From: Shumkonia mesophila
GTDB taxonomy: Bacteria; Pseudomonadota; Alphaproteobacteria; Rhodospirillales; Shumkoniaceae
Assembly: GCF_026163695.1 (NCBI RefSeq)
Contig: NZ_JAOTID010000003.1
Location: 1 to 64,000, forward strand
DNA length: 64,000 nt
Direction: 5' to 3'
Shown here: positions 38,006 to 46,983 of the stretch, one piece after another
Position numbering within the stretch: the stretch's first letter is position 1
How the letters are laid out: each line of letters begins with the position of its first letter
The notes under the pieces: model-generated
Database searches by the model: none
The model's input: the letters and a program-made list of their open reading frames with translations, nothing else
Told to the model about the DNA's origin: nothing
Translations under genes and position numbers: made by a program

Positions 38006-38798
38006 GCAGACCGAGGCAGGGATACCCATCGTCGGGGGCGGTGCCGGGACCGGCATCTCGGCCAAGTGCGAGGAGGCGGGGGGCATCGATCTGCTCGTCA
38101 TCTACAATACCGGCCGCTACCGCATGGCGGGGAGAGTCTCGATCACCGGTCTATTCGCCTACGGCGATGCCAACCAGATCGTCCTCGAGATGGCGGGCGA
38201 GGTGCTTCCCGTCGTCAGGCACACGCCCGTGTTGGCCGGCGTGAACGCGACCGATCCTTTCCGGTTGATGCCGGTGTTTCTTCGCGAGGTGAAGGAACGG
38301 GGATTCTCGGGGGTCCAGAACTTCCCGACCGTCGGGCTGTTCGACGGCAAAATGCGGGCCAACATGGAGGCGACCGGACTCGGCTACGCGAAAGAGGTGG
38401 AGATGATCCGCCTCGCCAACGAGATGGACCTCCTTACGACCCCTTACGTCTTCAACGAGGACGAGGCGCAGGCCATGGCCAAGGCCGGCGCCGACATCAT
38501 CGTGGCCCATGTCGGGTTGACGACCGGGGGGACGATCGGTGCGGCCGACGCGTTCTCCTTGGACGAAGCGATCGACACCACGCTTCGGATCGCTGCCGCG
38601 GCCCGCAAGATCCGTCCGGACCTGCTGGTGATCTGCCACGGCGGGCCCTTCGACGAACCGGAGAACGTGGCGGAGGCGATGCAGCGCATGCCAGGCATCA
38701 ACGGCTTCTATGGGGCCTCGAGCATGGAGCGACTTCCGGTGGAGCGGGCCATCACCGAGCAAGTGTCGAAGTTCAAGAAAATAAAGTTGAAGCACTGA
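37965..38798 (+). CDS. PEP-hydrolase-like TIM-barrel protein (Tm-1 C-terminal-type)
   Basis: A 277-residue TIM-barrel protein of PF09370. Visible marks are [22 protein letters not shown] near residue 20, [40 protein letters not shown] and [14 protein letters not shown]. It corresponds to the C-terminal half of tomato Tm-1, the N-terminal half being encoded by the gene it overlaps. The same domain forms the sensor part of the regulator at 29306-31096. The reaction is unknown; similarity to phosphoenolpyruvate hydrolase-like enzymes suggests a small phosphorylated or carboxylated ligand. Confidence 0.9.
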   Translation: MAITRTEILRKLREQTEAGIPIVGGGAGTGISAKCEEAGGIDLLVIYNTGRYRMAGRVSITGLFAYGDANQIVLEMAGEVLPVVRHTPVLAGVNATDPFRLMPVFLREVKERGFSGVQNFPTVGLFDGKMRANMEATGLGYAKEVEMIRLANEMDLLTTPYVFNEDEAQAMAKAGADIIVAHVGLTTGGTIGAADAFSLDEAIDTTLRIAAAARKIRPDLLVICHGGPFDEPENVAEAMQRMPGINGFYGASSMERLPVERAITEQVSKFKKIKLKH

Positions 38799-38939
38799 AA
38801 GGAAAGCGCGTTTCGGGCACCCGTCGCTGCCAGAGCCCTCACGCTCACGCAGTGCCTATCCCGGACCGAACAAGTTCACGTACTCAGAGAACGGCGGAAC
38901 TCCAGGCTTTCGGAAGGGCGGGAATAGTTTCGGGACAGT

Positions 38940-38961
38940 TGGTTGCGTGCCCTCGCAACCA
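38940..38961. repeat. Dispersed palindromic repeat, copy 3
   Basis: Same arms TGGTTGC/GCAACCA as the other two copies, with two base changes in the centre (GTGCCCTC). The changes keep the arms intact, so the fold rather than the core appears to be conserved. The left flank TTTCGGGACAGT (from 38928) equals that of copy 2. A stem-loop lies 12 bases to the right. Confidence 0.8.
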
Positions 38962-38973
38962 GATTTGATTCCA

Positions 38974-39006
38974 AAAGGCCCTCCGGCGAAAACCGCGAGG
39001 GCCTTT
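38974..39006. terminator. Stem-loop, likely bidirectional terminator
   Basis: AAAGGCCCTC (38974-38983) pairs with GAGGGCCTTT (38997-39006), with inner CGG/CCG around a short loop. It ends the plus-strand Tm-1-like operon and has A and T runs on either side, so it can also serve the minus-strand aldolase operon that converges on it. Confidence 0.75.
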
Positions 39007-39071
39007 CGCTTGCCGAGCAAAGCTCAAGGATGCCGGCGAGGTCGCCCTCGAGCTCGGCCTCGAACGCGCCA

Positions 39072-39941
39072 TCACCCGTCGCTCGCTTCGCAACCCGCGT
39101 CGGTGACGATGCCTGCGGTTGCCATCGCTTCATCGACCGAAGCGCCATCGTGGATAATCGCGCGGGTCGCGCGCATAACCGCCATCGGATTCGTTGCCTG
39201 GATGATGGAGCGGCCAAAGAGAACGCCGGCACCGCCGCCCGCGATGATCTGGGCGACAGTTTCCAGCGTCCCGCGGTCCGATCCGCCGTTGGGACCCCCG
39301 GCAAGCATGACCGGAATGGGCAGACTGCCGGCGATCCGGCGGAGTGCTTCCGCCGATCCGGGCCAGTCTGTTTTGAGGATATCCGCCCCCAATTCCATGC
39401 CGATCCGCGTGTGCGCCGCAACGAGATCGGGGTCCGCGATGTCGGGACAGCGCGCGCCGCGCGCGCCCATGGTCTCGATGATGTGGACCATTCCGGCCCG
39501 ATGCGCGGCCGCGTTGACCTTCGCGCAATCTTCGAACGCACGGTCTTCGAGCTGGGGATCGTTGTGTCCGACGAACAGATAGGTGATGACCGCATCGGCG
39601 CCGAGCGCGACCGCGTCCTCGACCGAGGCGATCAAACGGGTATGGCCGTCGGGATAAGCCAAGCCCCCCTCTCGCCACATCGTCGTGTGGTCCAGACGCA
39701 GAATGAGGGCCGGCCCGTTGGCGCGCACGATCCGCGCGCCGTATCGAATCGCCGTGCCGACGGACAGGATGACCGCATCGACGCCCGCTTCGACGATCTG
39801 ATCGAGCGTTTCTTCCGGATGTTCCACGCCGGGACAGTTTCCCAAGTGCAAGCCATGGTCGAGCGCGACGCCAAAGCCGCGTCCGGTCATCGGGTCCACG
39901 ATCCGCGACATCCGCCTTTGTTTTCCGATCATCCCGTGCAT
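39072..39941 (-). CDS. Class I aldolase, LsrF/DhnA type
   Basis: A 289-residue TIM-barrel protein related to LsrF and DhnA-type class I fructose-bisphosphate aldolases. GFGVALDHGLHLG near residue 20, the phosphate-binding end GGGAGVLFGRSIIQATNP, and the Schiff-base lysine in ELGADILKTDWPG are visible. AGGAGAG about 8 bases before ATG 39941 sets the start; the open frame continues another 32 codons upstream but this is antisense to the repressor end. As the last gene of the TRAP operon it may cleave or transfer a short phosphorylated keto compound derived from the tetronate. The exact reaction is not clear. Confidence 0.85.
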   Translation of the reverse strand: MHGMIGKQRRMSRIVDPMTGRGFGVALDHGLHLGNCPGVEHPEETLDQIVEAGVDAVILSVGTAIRYGARIVRANGPALILRLDHTTMWREGGLAYPDGHTRLIASVEDAVALGADAVITYLFVGHNDPQLEDRAFEDCAKVNAAAHRAGMVHIIETMGARGARCPDIADPDLVAAHTRIGMELGADILKTDWPGSAEALRRIAGSLPIPVMLAGGPNGGSDRGTLETVAQIIAGGGAGVLFGRSIIQATNPMAVMRATRAIIHDGASVDEAMATAGIVTDAGCEASDG

Positions 39942-39957
39942 GGGAGATGCTCTCCTC

Positions 39958-40716
39958 TTATATCGTTTCGAAGTGAATACCGGCTTGCTGGAGCCGGCTG
40001 ACGATCGTTTCGTCGATCGGCCCCTTGATGAAAACATGGTCGAATTCGGCCAGTTCGGCGTAATGGTTCAATGCCCGGATCGAGAACTTGTTGGCCGTCA
40101 CCAGCAACACCCTGCGTTCCGCCGAATCCATGATGGCGCGCTTGACCCGGATGACTTCCTGTTCCTGATGGTAAAGCGAGGTTCCGATGACCGAAGACGA
40201 GGACAGGAATGCCCAATCCGCCCGCAGTTTGCCGAACGAGTGTTCGCAGATCAGGCCGTAGAATGCCTTTTGTTTGGCGTTGTAGAGCCCACCCGGAGCA
40301 AGCATCCGGATGTTCGGAAGGTCGCGGACCCTCTCCTGGACGGCCAAGGAATTGGAGATCACCGTCAGGGCTTCCATGCCGGAAAGAGCATCCGCCAGCG
40401 GTAGCGTCGTCGTGCTCTCGTCGATCATCACAACGCTGCCTGGCTCCACCAGCTTGGCCGCAGCCTTGGCGAGCGCCTGCTTGTCTTCTGCCGCGACCTG
40501 AATGCGATAGTGAAAATTGCTCTCGAACAGCAGCGAACTCTCCGCCGTTGCCATGCCCCGTTCCTTGCGCAGCAGGCCCTGTTGCTCCAACAGGTCGAGG
40601 TCGCGGTGTACGGTCATTCGGCTGACGTCTAGCCGTTCGGCCAGGGAATCGATCTGCACCGATCCCTCGCGCATGACGATGGCAACGATTTCCTGCCTTC
40701 GCCCGTCCGGAGTCAT
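39958..40716 (-). CDS. DeoR-family transcriptional regulator
   Basis: A 252-residue DeoR-type regulator with winged helix SLAERLDVSRMTVHRDLDLLEQQGLL (residues about 20-45) and a sugar-phosphate sensor domain (MIDESTTTLPLADAL, VISNSLAVQE). AAGGAAA precedes ATG 40716. It is embedded in the TRAP/tetronate operon between the DctM and aldolase genes and probably represses that operon and the divergent pdxA2 gene, with a phosphorylated tetronate as inducer (inferred). Confidence 0.92.
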   Translation of the reverse strand: MTPDGRRQEIVAIVMREGSVQIDSLAERLDVSRMTVHRDLDLLEQQGLLRKERGMATAESSLLFESNFHYRIQVAAEDKQALAKAAAKLVEPGSVVMIDESTTTLPLADALSGMEALTVISNSLAVQERVRDLPNIRMLAPGGLYNAKQKAFYGLICEHSFGKLRADWAFLSSSSVIGTSLYHQEQEVIRVKRAIMDSAERRVLLVTANKFSIRALNHYAELAEFDHVFIKGPIDETIVSRLQQAGIHFETI

Positions 40717-40744
40717 GGGATTTCCTTTCCGCGCCACATAACCG

Positions 40745-42016
40745 TTAGAGCACAACGTTCGGCAGCCACGTGGTAATGGCCGGCACCATGGTGACCACAA
40801 CAAGCGACAACAGAAGCGGGATCAGGAACGGCAGGCTGCCGCGCAACACGCGTTCCACCGGCATATCGGCGACCACGGCGACCATGTACAGACTCATGCC
40901 CACGGGCGGCGTCAGCAAGCCGATCATCAGATTGAGCACGACGACGACGCCCAACTGAATGGGATCGACGCCGACCATGGCCAGCGCGGGCGCCAGGATC
41001 GGCGCCAGGATAAGAATCGCGGCGATCGATTCCATGACCATGCCGATCACCAGCAAAGCAATGTTGACGATGGCCAGCAGGACGAGTGGGTTTGCGCTGA
41101 CCGAGAGGAGAAGTTCGCTGACCTTGATCGGTACCTGTTCGATCGTAAACACCCAGGCGAAAATCGCCGCGCAACCGACGATGAACAGGACGCTCGCCGT
41201 CGCCAGAACCGTCTTGCGGGCGGCTTCGATCAAGTTCGCCCAGTCGAGCTTGCGATAGACGACCCGGCCGAGGAACGCGCCGTAAAGCGCTGTGATGGCC
41301 GCAACCTCGGTCGGACCGAACAAGCCGCTGATAAGCCCACCGATGAGGATGATTGGCGCCAGGAGCGCGGGAAATGCGATTTTGGCGACTTGCCACCGGC
41401 TTTCGCCCAGATTTTCGGCGCGCGGCAAGCCCCGGAATCTCGCCATCAAGGCGACTTCCAGCATCAGGAACGCGGCAATGACAAGCGCCGGGACGACACC
41501 TGCAATCAACAACTTGATCGAGGAAACCTCGGCCGCCGTCGCGTAAATGATCAACGGGATGCTGGGCGGGAAGATCGGCCCAATCGTTGCCGCGGCCATG
41601 GTGATTCCTGACGAAAATTCGTCCCGGTAACCTTGCTCGCGCATCATGCGGATCTGCACGGCTCCCAGGCCACCGATATCGGCAAGCGCGGCCCCTGAGA
41701 TGCCGGAAAAAATCAAATTGGCCAAGATGGTGACATAACCGAGCCCGCCGCGGATTTTGCCAACCAGGATTTTGGTGAAATTGAAAATATGAGTGGTGAT
41801 GCCCGATGCATCGAACAGATTGGCCGCGAAAATGAAGAGCGGAACCGCAAGCAAGGAGTCGGAATCCAGGGCATTGACGATCCGTTGGGCGATAACCGAA
41901 AAGGGCAGGTCGCCGACGACGATGACCAGGGCCGCCGCCAACCCCATGGCCGCACCAATGGGCACGCCGACGATGATGAAGGCGATGAAAAGCACCATGG
42001 ATACTAGGCTGATCAT
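40745..42016 (-). CDS. dctM: TRAP transporter large permease (DctM)
   Basis: A 423-residue, strongly hydrophobic inner-membrane protein with about 12 transmembrane segments, the ion-coupled subunit of a TRAP importer. Family segments include VPLFIFAANLFDASGITTHIFNF, GPIFPPSIPLIIYA and LNLMIGLLTPPVGMSLYM. It overlaps the DctQ stop by 4 bases. The imported compound is a carboxylate, probably a four-carbon sugar acid from the neighbouring enzymes. Confidence 0.95.
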   Translation of the reverse strand: MISLVSMVLFIAFIIVGVPIGAAMGLAAALVIVVGDLPFSVIAQRIVNALDSDSLLAVPLFIFAANLFDASGITTHIFNFTKILVGKIRGGLGYVTILANLIFSGISGAALADIGGLGAVQIRMMREQGYRDEFSSGITMAAATIGPIFPPSIPLIIYATAAEVSSIKLLIAGVVPALVIAAFLMLEVALMARFRGLPRAENLGESRWQVAKIAFPALLAPIILIGGLISGLFGPTEVAAITALYGAFLGRVVYRKLDWANLIEAARKTVLATASVLFIVGCAAIFAWVFTIEQVPIKVSELLLSVSANPLVLLAIVNIALLVIGMVMESIAAILILAPILAPALAMVGVDPIQLGVVVVLNLMIGLLTPPVGMSLYMVAVVADMPVERVLRGSLPFLIPLLLSLVVVTMVPAITTWLPNVVL

Positions 42017-42531
42017 CGGGCTTCTCCGTCCCTGACGGATTTGATGCGCCGCACGCAGTCGATGGTTTGTTCCGCCGCGGCGATCCAGAAAAACAGGATT
42101 CCCAACAGCGCCGGAAGATAGAAAACAATATTGGGCATGCCGATTGCCGGCGTCACGAAACTCCAGGCATGCGACATGAACATGTACGCGCTTATCATGA
42201 AGGCCAGACAGAAAAGATTGACGGCAATGCTTGCGAGCAATTCCGCGATGGCTTGCATTACCGGCGGCATCATTTCGACGAACAGGGTGACGCGAACCTG
42301 CATATTGCGCCGAACCAGGACGGGAGCCGTCAGAAAGACGATTCCCAACCCGCAGTAGCGCGACAGTTCATCGGCCCAGGTCAGGCCCAAAGAGAAAAAA
42401 TTGCGGGCCCCGACCTGAATGACCAGAAGCAGGGTTAAGATCAGCAAAAGCCGGATCGCGACCCACTCCAGGGCATCGCACGCTCTTCCGAAGCCGCCGA
42501 AAAGAGACGAGACACCAGGTTCGTCGGACAT
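42013..42531 (-). CDS. dctQ: TRAP transporter small permease (DctQ)
   Basis: A 172-residue four-helix membrane protein of the DctQ family, with VGARNFFSLGLTWADELSRYCGLGIVFLTAPVLVRRNMQVRV as the conserved core. ATG 42531 is preceded by AAGGGAAA; the frame is open 12 codons further upstream. It links DctP and DctM. Confidence 0.92.
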   Translation of the reverse strand: MSDEPGVSSLFGGFGRACDALEWVAIRLLLILTLLLVIQVGARNFFSLGLTWADELSRYCGLGIVFLTAPVLVRRNMQVRVTLFVEMMPPVMQAIAELLASIAVNLFCLAFMISAYMFMSHAWSFVTPAIGMPNIVFYLPALLGILFFWIAAAEQTIDCVRRIKSVRDGEAR

Positions 42532-42634
42532 AGGAGATTTCCCTTTTGGTTTTCGGTTCCGCCCCATTCTTGATGGGGCGATGCGGGACCCGGCCGGCTT
42601 CCGATGGCGGGCCGGGTCCCGGGGATACGAACCC

Positions 42635-43642
42635 TTACTTGATGGCTTCGATCATCTTGTAGAGATCGCCATACTTGTCGGCTAGGCGCTCCTGGACGAC
42701 CTTGCGTACGCTGGCCTTGAATGCGGCCAGCTTCAGCCCTTCGGCTTCGCCGATGACCGTGACACCGGCCTTCTTCATGATTTCCAGGTCTTCCTTTTCG
42801 GCCTGGAGTTCCATCTTCGTGGCCTTGACGCGCACTTCGTTGGCGACCGCCGCCATAATGTCGCGCGATTTCGGATCCAGGCCCTCCCAGAACTTGTTGT
42901 TGATGACCACGATCTCGGCACCCATGATGTGGCCGGTCAGCATGATATGCGACTGGACCTCGTAGATCTTGCTGGCATAGATCGTTTCAATCGGGTTTTC
43001 CTGTCCGGATACCACGCCCGTGGCCAGGGCCGTTGGCAGTTCCGAGAAATTGACGGGAACCGGGATCGCCCCCAACCCGGCGACGGTGCTCATGTAGATG
43101 GGAAAGGGAATGGCCCGGATTTTCGTGCCCGCCAGGCTTTCCGGTGAGGGGAAGGCCTTGTTGGCGGTCAACTGGCGTGTTCCGAAATAAAAGGCATAGA
43201 GGACGCGCGTTCCGGCGGCTTTGATGAGTCCCTCGTTGAGGGTCTTCATAACCGGAGAGTCGACGTCCACGACCTTCATCAGGTGATCGACGTCGCGGTA
43301 GAGATAGGGCGTGTCGAGCGCGGCAAACGGGGCATAAAGGGACCCGATCCCGGCCGCCGTGTTGTGCGACATGGTGATCGACCCCATGGACACGCCTTCC
43401 GCCTGTTCCTGCAGCTTGCCGAGCTGGGAGGAGGGATACACGGTCATTTTCATGGCACCGTTCGTCCGTTCCGCCAACAGGTCGGCGAACATCTGGGCCT
43501 GTTCGCCGGCGACGCTTCCCGGCGCATTCATATGACCGTAGCGCATCTTCGTGGTATCGGCGGCAAGGCCGTCGCCCATCGTTCCTGCCGTAACGGCGCC
43601 AACAGCCGCCGCCAAAGCCATCGTCCGTAAGCTGCTCTTCAT
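42635..43642 (-). CDS. dctP: TRAP transporter substrate-binding protein (DctP)
   Basis: A 335-residue periplasmic protein with a signal peptide (residues 1-28, cleavage near GLA-ADT). The mature part shows GHMNAPGSVAGEQAQMFADLLAERTNG, the substrate-carboxylate arginine region GTKIRAIPFPIYM, and VSGQENPIETIYASK, all standard for DctP. The arginine in GTKIRA would hold the carboxylate of the ligand. Confidence 0.94.
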   Translation of the reverse strand: MKSSLRTMALAAAVGAVTAGTMGDGLAADTTKMRYGHMNAPGSVAGEQAQMFADLLAERTNGAMKMTVYPSSQLGKLQEQAEGVSMGSITMSHNTAAGIGSLYAPFAALDTPYLYRDVDHLMKVVDVDSPVMKTLNEGLIKAAGTRVLYAFYFGTRQLTANKAFPSPESLAGTKIRAIPFPIYMSTVAGLGAIPVPVNFSELPTALATGVVSGQENPIETIYASKIYEVQSHIMLTGHIMGAEIVVINNKFWEGLDPKSRDIMAAVANEVRVKATKMELQAEKEDLEIMKKAGVTVIGEAEGLKLAAFKASVRKVVQERLADKYGDLYKMIEAIK

Positions 43643-43766
43643 CAGCGTGAACTCCCTTGGTTGTCGGTTTGAGACTTCTTGGTCTTTCGTGGTCGCGAAT
43701 GCGGCTTGTGGCGAGTGCGATCAGCCGTTCTTTATCTGCCGCGAGAAAGGTATGGGTTCCTGCCGT

Positions 43767-44414
43767 TCACAGGTAGTTGGCCAACGATTCGACGCAGAGA
43801 TGCGGGCTCGCCAGAACCGGTACGGCGAGCCTCTTTTCCAGATCCGGTTGCAGGTGGGCCATCGAGGCCTGTGCCAGGATCACAACATCGCAGGACGTGG
43901 CGAGATCCTCGGCCGTTTTGGTCACGATGGCATCGTGCGTTTCGCGGTCGCCCTTGACGATGGCGTCGAATGCCGCGCCCTGGAGCCGGTGCTCGATTTC
44001 GATTGTCCGGCCCAGTCGCTCGGCGTGCTCGCGGATCAGTCCGGTGCTCGGGCCGACCGTGCTGCTTGTGGTACATACCACGCCGATCTTGCGCCCAAGG
44101 CCGACCGCCTTTTCGGCCATCGCGTCGTCGATCTTGATGATGGGGATGGAGACCATCTGGCGCGCCACGTTGACGGCCGGCGACGTCGATGAACAGGTAA
44201 ACACCAGAAGATCGGCCCCGGCGCTCTCGGCGAGGGCCGCATGGGTGGCGATGCGGCGCACGATTCCCGGCGATTCTCCATTGGCGAGCAGATCCTGGAT
44301 CAGGCTTTCATCGACCATATGAAACGTCGAAAGGTCGGAATAGCGCTCGCCGATCAACTTCTTGAATAGATCGACCAGGAACGAACCCGTGTGCAAAAAA
44401 GCCACTCTTTTCAT
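43767..44414 (-). CDS. Asp/Glu-racemase-superfamily protein with one canonical cysteine
   Basis: A 215-residue protein of the aspartate/glutamate/hydantoin racemase superfamily. The first catalytic cysteine is present (VFTCSST, Cys74). At the place of the second, normally in a GCT motif, it has LAQASMAHL, so classical two-base racemisation is unlikely. Single-cysteine members include arylmalonate decarboxylase-like and isomerase-like enzymes. AGGGAAA precedes ATG 44414. It lies between the tetronate kinase and the TRAP binding protein genes, so it may epimerise, isomerise or decarboxylate the imported acid. Confidence 0.82.
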   Translation of the reverse strand: MKRVAFLHTGSFLVDLFKKLIGERYSDLSTFHMVDESLIQDLLANGESPGIVRRIATHAALAESAGADLLVFTCSSTSPAVNVARQMVSIPIIKIDDAMAEKAVGLGRKIGVVCTTSSTVGPSTGLIREHAERLGRTIEIEHRLQGAAFDAIVKGDRETHDAIVTKTAEDLATSCDVVILAQASMAHLQPDLEKRLAVPVLASPHLCVESLANYL

Positions 44415-44439
44415 CCGATGTTTCCCTTTTCTCGCCGTC

Positions 44440-45834
44440 TTATCCCTTGTCTTCCACGTGCCCCCGGAGCACGTGGCCAAAAAATTCCGGGTCGCCAACC
44501 TGTCCTCCCTTGAGGACGATTTCGAGGCGGTTGACGACGGGGTCGGCTGCATGCACGCAACAAAGGGGAGCGCCCGGCACCAGGGATGCCGCGACTTCCA
44601 GCGCCTCGATGCCGAGCGCCTGGGCGGCATAACTGGAACTGTCGCCGCCCGCCAACACCACGCGGCGAACTCCGCTTTTGGCAACGACAGCGCGCAGAAT
44701 CCGTCCGCAGATTCCGCCAAGAACGGCCGCGCTTTCGGCATCGCCAAGGCCGCGCTTCCTCAGCGCCTCTCGCGTCTGGTCGATCCTTGGATCTTCCCGG
44801 CCTCGTGCCGTATGCAGGATGACGCCAACATGCGTTTCCAGCGCCGAGACCGCCGCGTCCGTCATCTCGCCCATGAACGCGGGGTTTTCCTCGCTTTCGA
44901 CGGCCTTGACGGTGTCCATCCCCAGTAAGACGTATCCGTTGGCTTCGGCCCACCGGATCTGCGCCTCGGTGACCGGCGAACAACTGCCGCAGACCGCCGC
45001 CAGTTTCTCTGCGGGGCGCGTGGGGCCCGGCGGCTTCAGAAGCGGCAACAGGCCGGCTTGGGTCAGGTGTTCGGTCAAGGCGTATTCGACGCCGGACGAT
45101 CCGACCAGGAACGTCGGCCGCTTCGCCCCCCGGCCCGCGATCAGGCGTCCGGCAACGCGTGTGGTCGCCTCGTCGAAGGTATCGAGAACGACAAGGTCGG
45201 CTTCTTCCGCCATGACGCGGTCGAGCGCCGCATCTGCATCCCCGGTGCGCATTTTCAGGAAATCGAAACCGACGATCCGGCGGCTGGTCTGGCGGGCGAG
45301 ATGCAGGCGCAAATCGCCTTCGGTCATCGGCGTTACGGGATGGCGGCTCATCGTCGGGTGGCGGTCGATCCGGAAGATTTCCCGGTCGCCCGAAAACGAA
45401 GCGGCGGCGAACAGGTTTGAAAACACCACGAATCTTTTATGCTTGGGGACCCCCACCAGGACCAGGACGGCGCCGCCGAAGACATCCCCGCCGATTTCCG
45501 CCGCCCGGCCGATGCTGCCGACGGTCGGCGCCGAATCGAACGTTGAACAGGTCTTGTAATGGCAGAGCGGTGCGCCGAGATCGCGAAGACGGCGGAAAAC
45601 ACTAGGCAATTCCCGATCCATCCAATCGGGCGTGCGGCTGCGGCTGGTCCCGGCGACACCCACCGCGGCGACGCCGGGGTAGCGCGCGATTTGTTCCTCG
45701 TCAGGCGGCGAGAGGAATAAAACGGCCGGCACACCGGCCATCGCGAGGCCTTCCATGGCATCGGTCGACCCGGTGAAATCGTCTCCGTAGAATGTCAGCA
45801 GCAGGCGGCTCTCGCCACCGAAGCTTAATCCCAT
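44440..45834 (-). CDS. dtnK: DUF1537 four-carbon acid sugar kinase (DtnK/OtnK type)
   Basis: A 464-residue kinase of the four-carbon acid sugar kinase family. The N-terminal domain begins TFYGDDFTGSTDAMEGLAMAG, the substrate-binding signature, with CHYKTCSTFDSAPTVGSIGRA near residue 90. The C-terminal nucleotide domain has VVLAGGDSSSYAAQALGIEAL. It phosphorylates a tetronate or 3-oxo-tetronate at O4. Paired with a PdxA2-type dehydrogenase, it fits the D-threonate or D-erythronate route (kinase, then oxidation/decarboxylation to DHAP); with an OtnC-type partner it would be OtnK, but none is present. It is the first gene of the TRAP operon. Confidence 0.88.
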   Translation of the reverse strand: MGLSFGGESRLLLTFYGDDFTGSTDAMEGLAMAGVPAVLFLSPPDEEQIARYPGVAAVGVAGTSRSRTPDWMDRELPSVFRRLRDLGAPLCHYKTCSTFDSAPTVGSIGRAAEIGGDVFGGAVLVLVGVPKHKRFVVFSNLFAAASFSGDREIFRIDRHPTMSRHPVTPMTEGDLRLHLARQTSRRIVGFDFLKMRTGDADAALDRVMAEEADLVVLDTFDEATTRVAGRLIAGRGAKRPTFLVGSSGVEYALTEHLTQAGLLPLLKPPGPTRPAEKLAAVCGSCSPVTEAQIRWAEANGYVLLGMDTVKAVESEENPAFMGEMTDAAVSALETHVGVILHTARGREDPRIDQTREALRKRGLGDAESAAVLGGICGRILRAVVAKSGVRRVVLAGGDSSSYAAQALGIEALEVAASLVPGAPLCCVHAADPVVNRLEIVLKGGQVGDPEFFGHVLRGHVEDKG

Positions 45835-45996
45835 GATCAGCCATCCCGGGCCATTTCAGCCCCGTTCTTCTTCACTTTCCCATCCGGATATATCATGATT
45901 GACGGTAGATATAACACATATTTTTTTATTTTTCGTGATACATAACATGTTTAGTGATATGTTTCGTGTCGTCTAAATCTGGGAGGACAGCGCGCC
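45835..45996. promoter_or_regulatory. AT-rich divergent promoter of the tetronate locus
   Basis: A 162-base gap between the divergent kinase and pdxA2 genes, with an extremely AT-rich centre (about 45890-45960) in an otherwise GC-rich sequence. It contains the palindrome AACATGTT (45944-45951) flanked by GTGATA repeats (GTGATACAT, GTGATATG). This is a likely shared control site for the DeoR-type regulator encoded in the operon; the binding is inferred. Confidence 0.6.
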
Positions 45997-46983
45997 ATGG
46001 GCACGAGAAACATGCTCGGTATCACGATGGGCGATCCCGCCGGGATCGGGCCGGAGGTTATCTGCAAGGCTCTGTCCGCGATGTCGACAGAGGATCGGGC
46101 GGCGACCATCGTGATAGGCGACCCGCATTACATGCGTCGGGCTGCCGCGCTGGTGGGGGCGGACGTGGCATTCGTCGAAAAAGGAGACGCCGTTCCCTTG
46201 GGCAAGGTTCGTCTGGAAGCGGTTCCGTCGGAAAACCGCGACGCCATCCGCGACGGCATCCAGTCGGGTGCTGCGGGGGAAGCCGCCTTTCAGTGTGTCA
46301 AGCGCGGCGTGGAGATGGCCCTGAGGGGAGACATCGATGTCATCGTGACCGCATCCCTGAACAAGGCGGCGCTACGCGAGGCGGGTTATCCCTATAACGG
46401 ACATACCGGGGCGCTTGCCCACCTGTGCGGCGTGGATACGTCCTATGCCGTTCTTGCCTGCCCCCAGTTCTCCGTAATTCACGTGACCACCCATGTTTCG
46501 CTCTCCAAGGCCGCCGAACTGTGCCGGGTCGAAAGAATTCTGCGCACCATCCGCGCTGGCCACGACCACGTGCTCAGCACCGGCATTGGAAACCCCCGGA
46601 TCGCGGTTTCGGCGCTTAATCCCCACGCCGGAGAGGGTGGGATGTTCGGCACCGAGGACGACGCATTCGTCGTGCCGGCGGTCGCGGCGGCGCGCGACGA
46701 GGGGATGGACGTTACCGGCCCCGTTCCCGGCGATGTGGTTTTTTCCCAGGCGGTCGATGGCAAGTACGATCTCGTTGTCGCCCAGTTCCACGATCAGGGG
46801 CATATCCCGGCAAAATTGCTGGGACGCCACGAAACGGTGAACGTGACGGCCGGCCTGCCGATCCTGCGGACATCCGTCGATCATGGCACGGCCTTTGACA
46901 TCGCTTGGAAAGGCGTGGCAGACCCGCAAAACATGCAGGCTGCCATTCGCATGGCCCGGACTATGCGGCCGGTCAAGAAATAG
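45997..46983 (+). CDS. pdxA2: PdxA2-type 4-phospho-tetronate dehydrogenase
   Basis: A 328-residue PdxA-family NAD-dependent dehydrogenase. ITMGDPAGIGPEV, NGHTGALAHLCG, SALNPHAGEGGMFG, HDQGHIPAKL and NVTAGLPILRTSVDHGTAFDIAWKG carry the metal-binding histidines and phosphate-binding residues of the family. PdxA proper acts in vitamin B6 synthesis, but this copy lies opposite a DUF1537 kinase and a TRAP importer. That makes it PdxA2, which oxidises and decarboxylates D-threonate 4-phosphate (or the erythronate isomer) to DHAP and CO2. GGGAGGA lies 13 bases before the ATG. Confidence 0.92.
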   Translation: MGTRNMLGITMGDPAGIGPEVICKALSAMSTEDRAATIVIGDPHYMRRAAALVGADVAFVEKGDAVPLGKVRLEAVPSENRDAIRDGIQSGAAGEAAFQCVKRGVEMALRGDIDVIVTASLNKAALREAGYPYNGHTGALAHLCGVDTSYAVLACPQFSVIHVTTHVSLSKAAELCRVERILRTIRAGHDHVLSTGIGNPRIAVSALNPHAGEGGMFGTEDDAFVVPAVAAARDEGMDVTGPVPGDVVFSQAVDGKYDLVVAQFHDQGHIPAKLLGRHETVNVTAGLPILRTSVDHGTAFDIAWKGVADPQNMQAAIRMARTMRPVKK

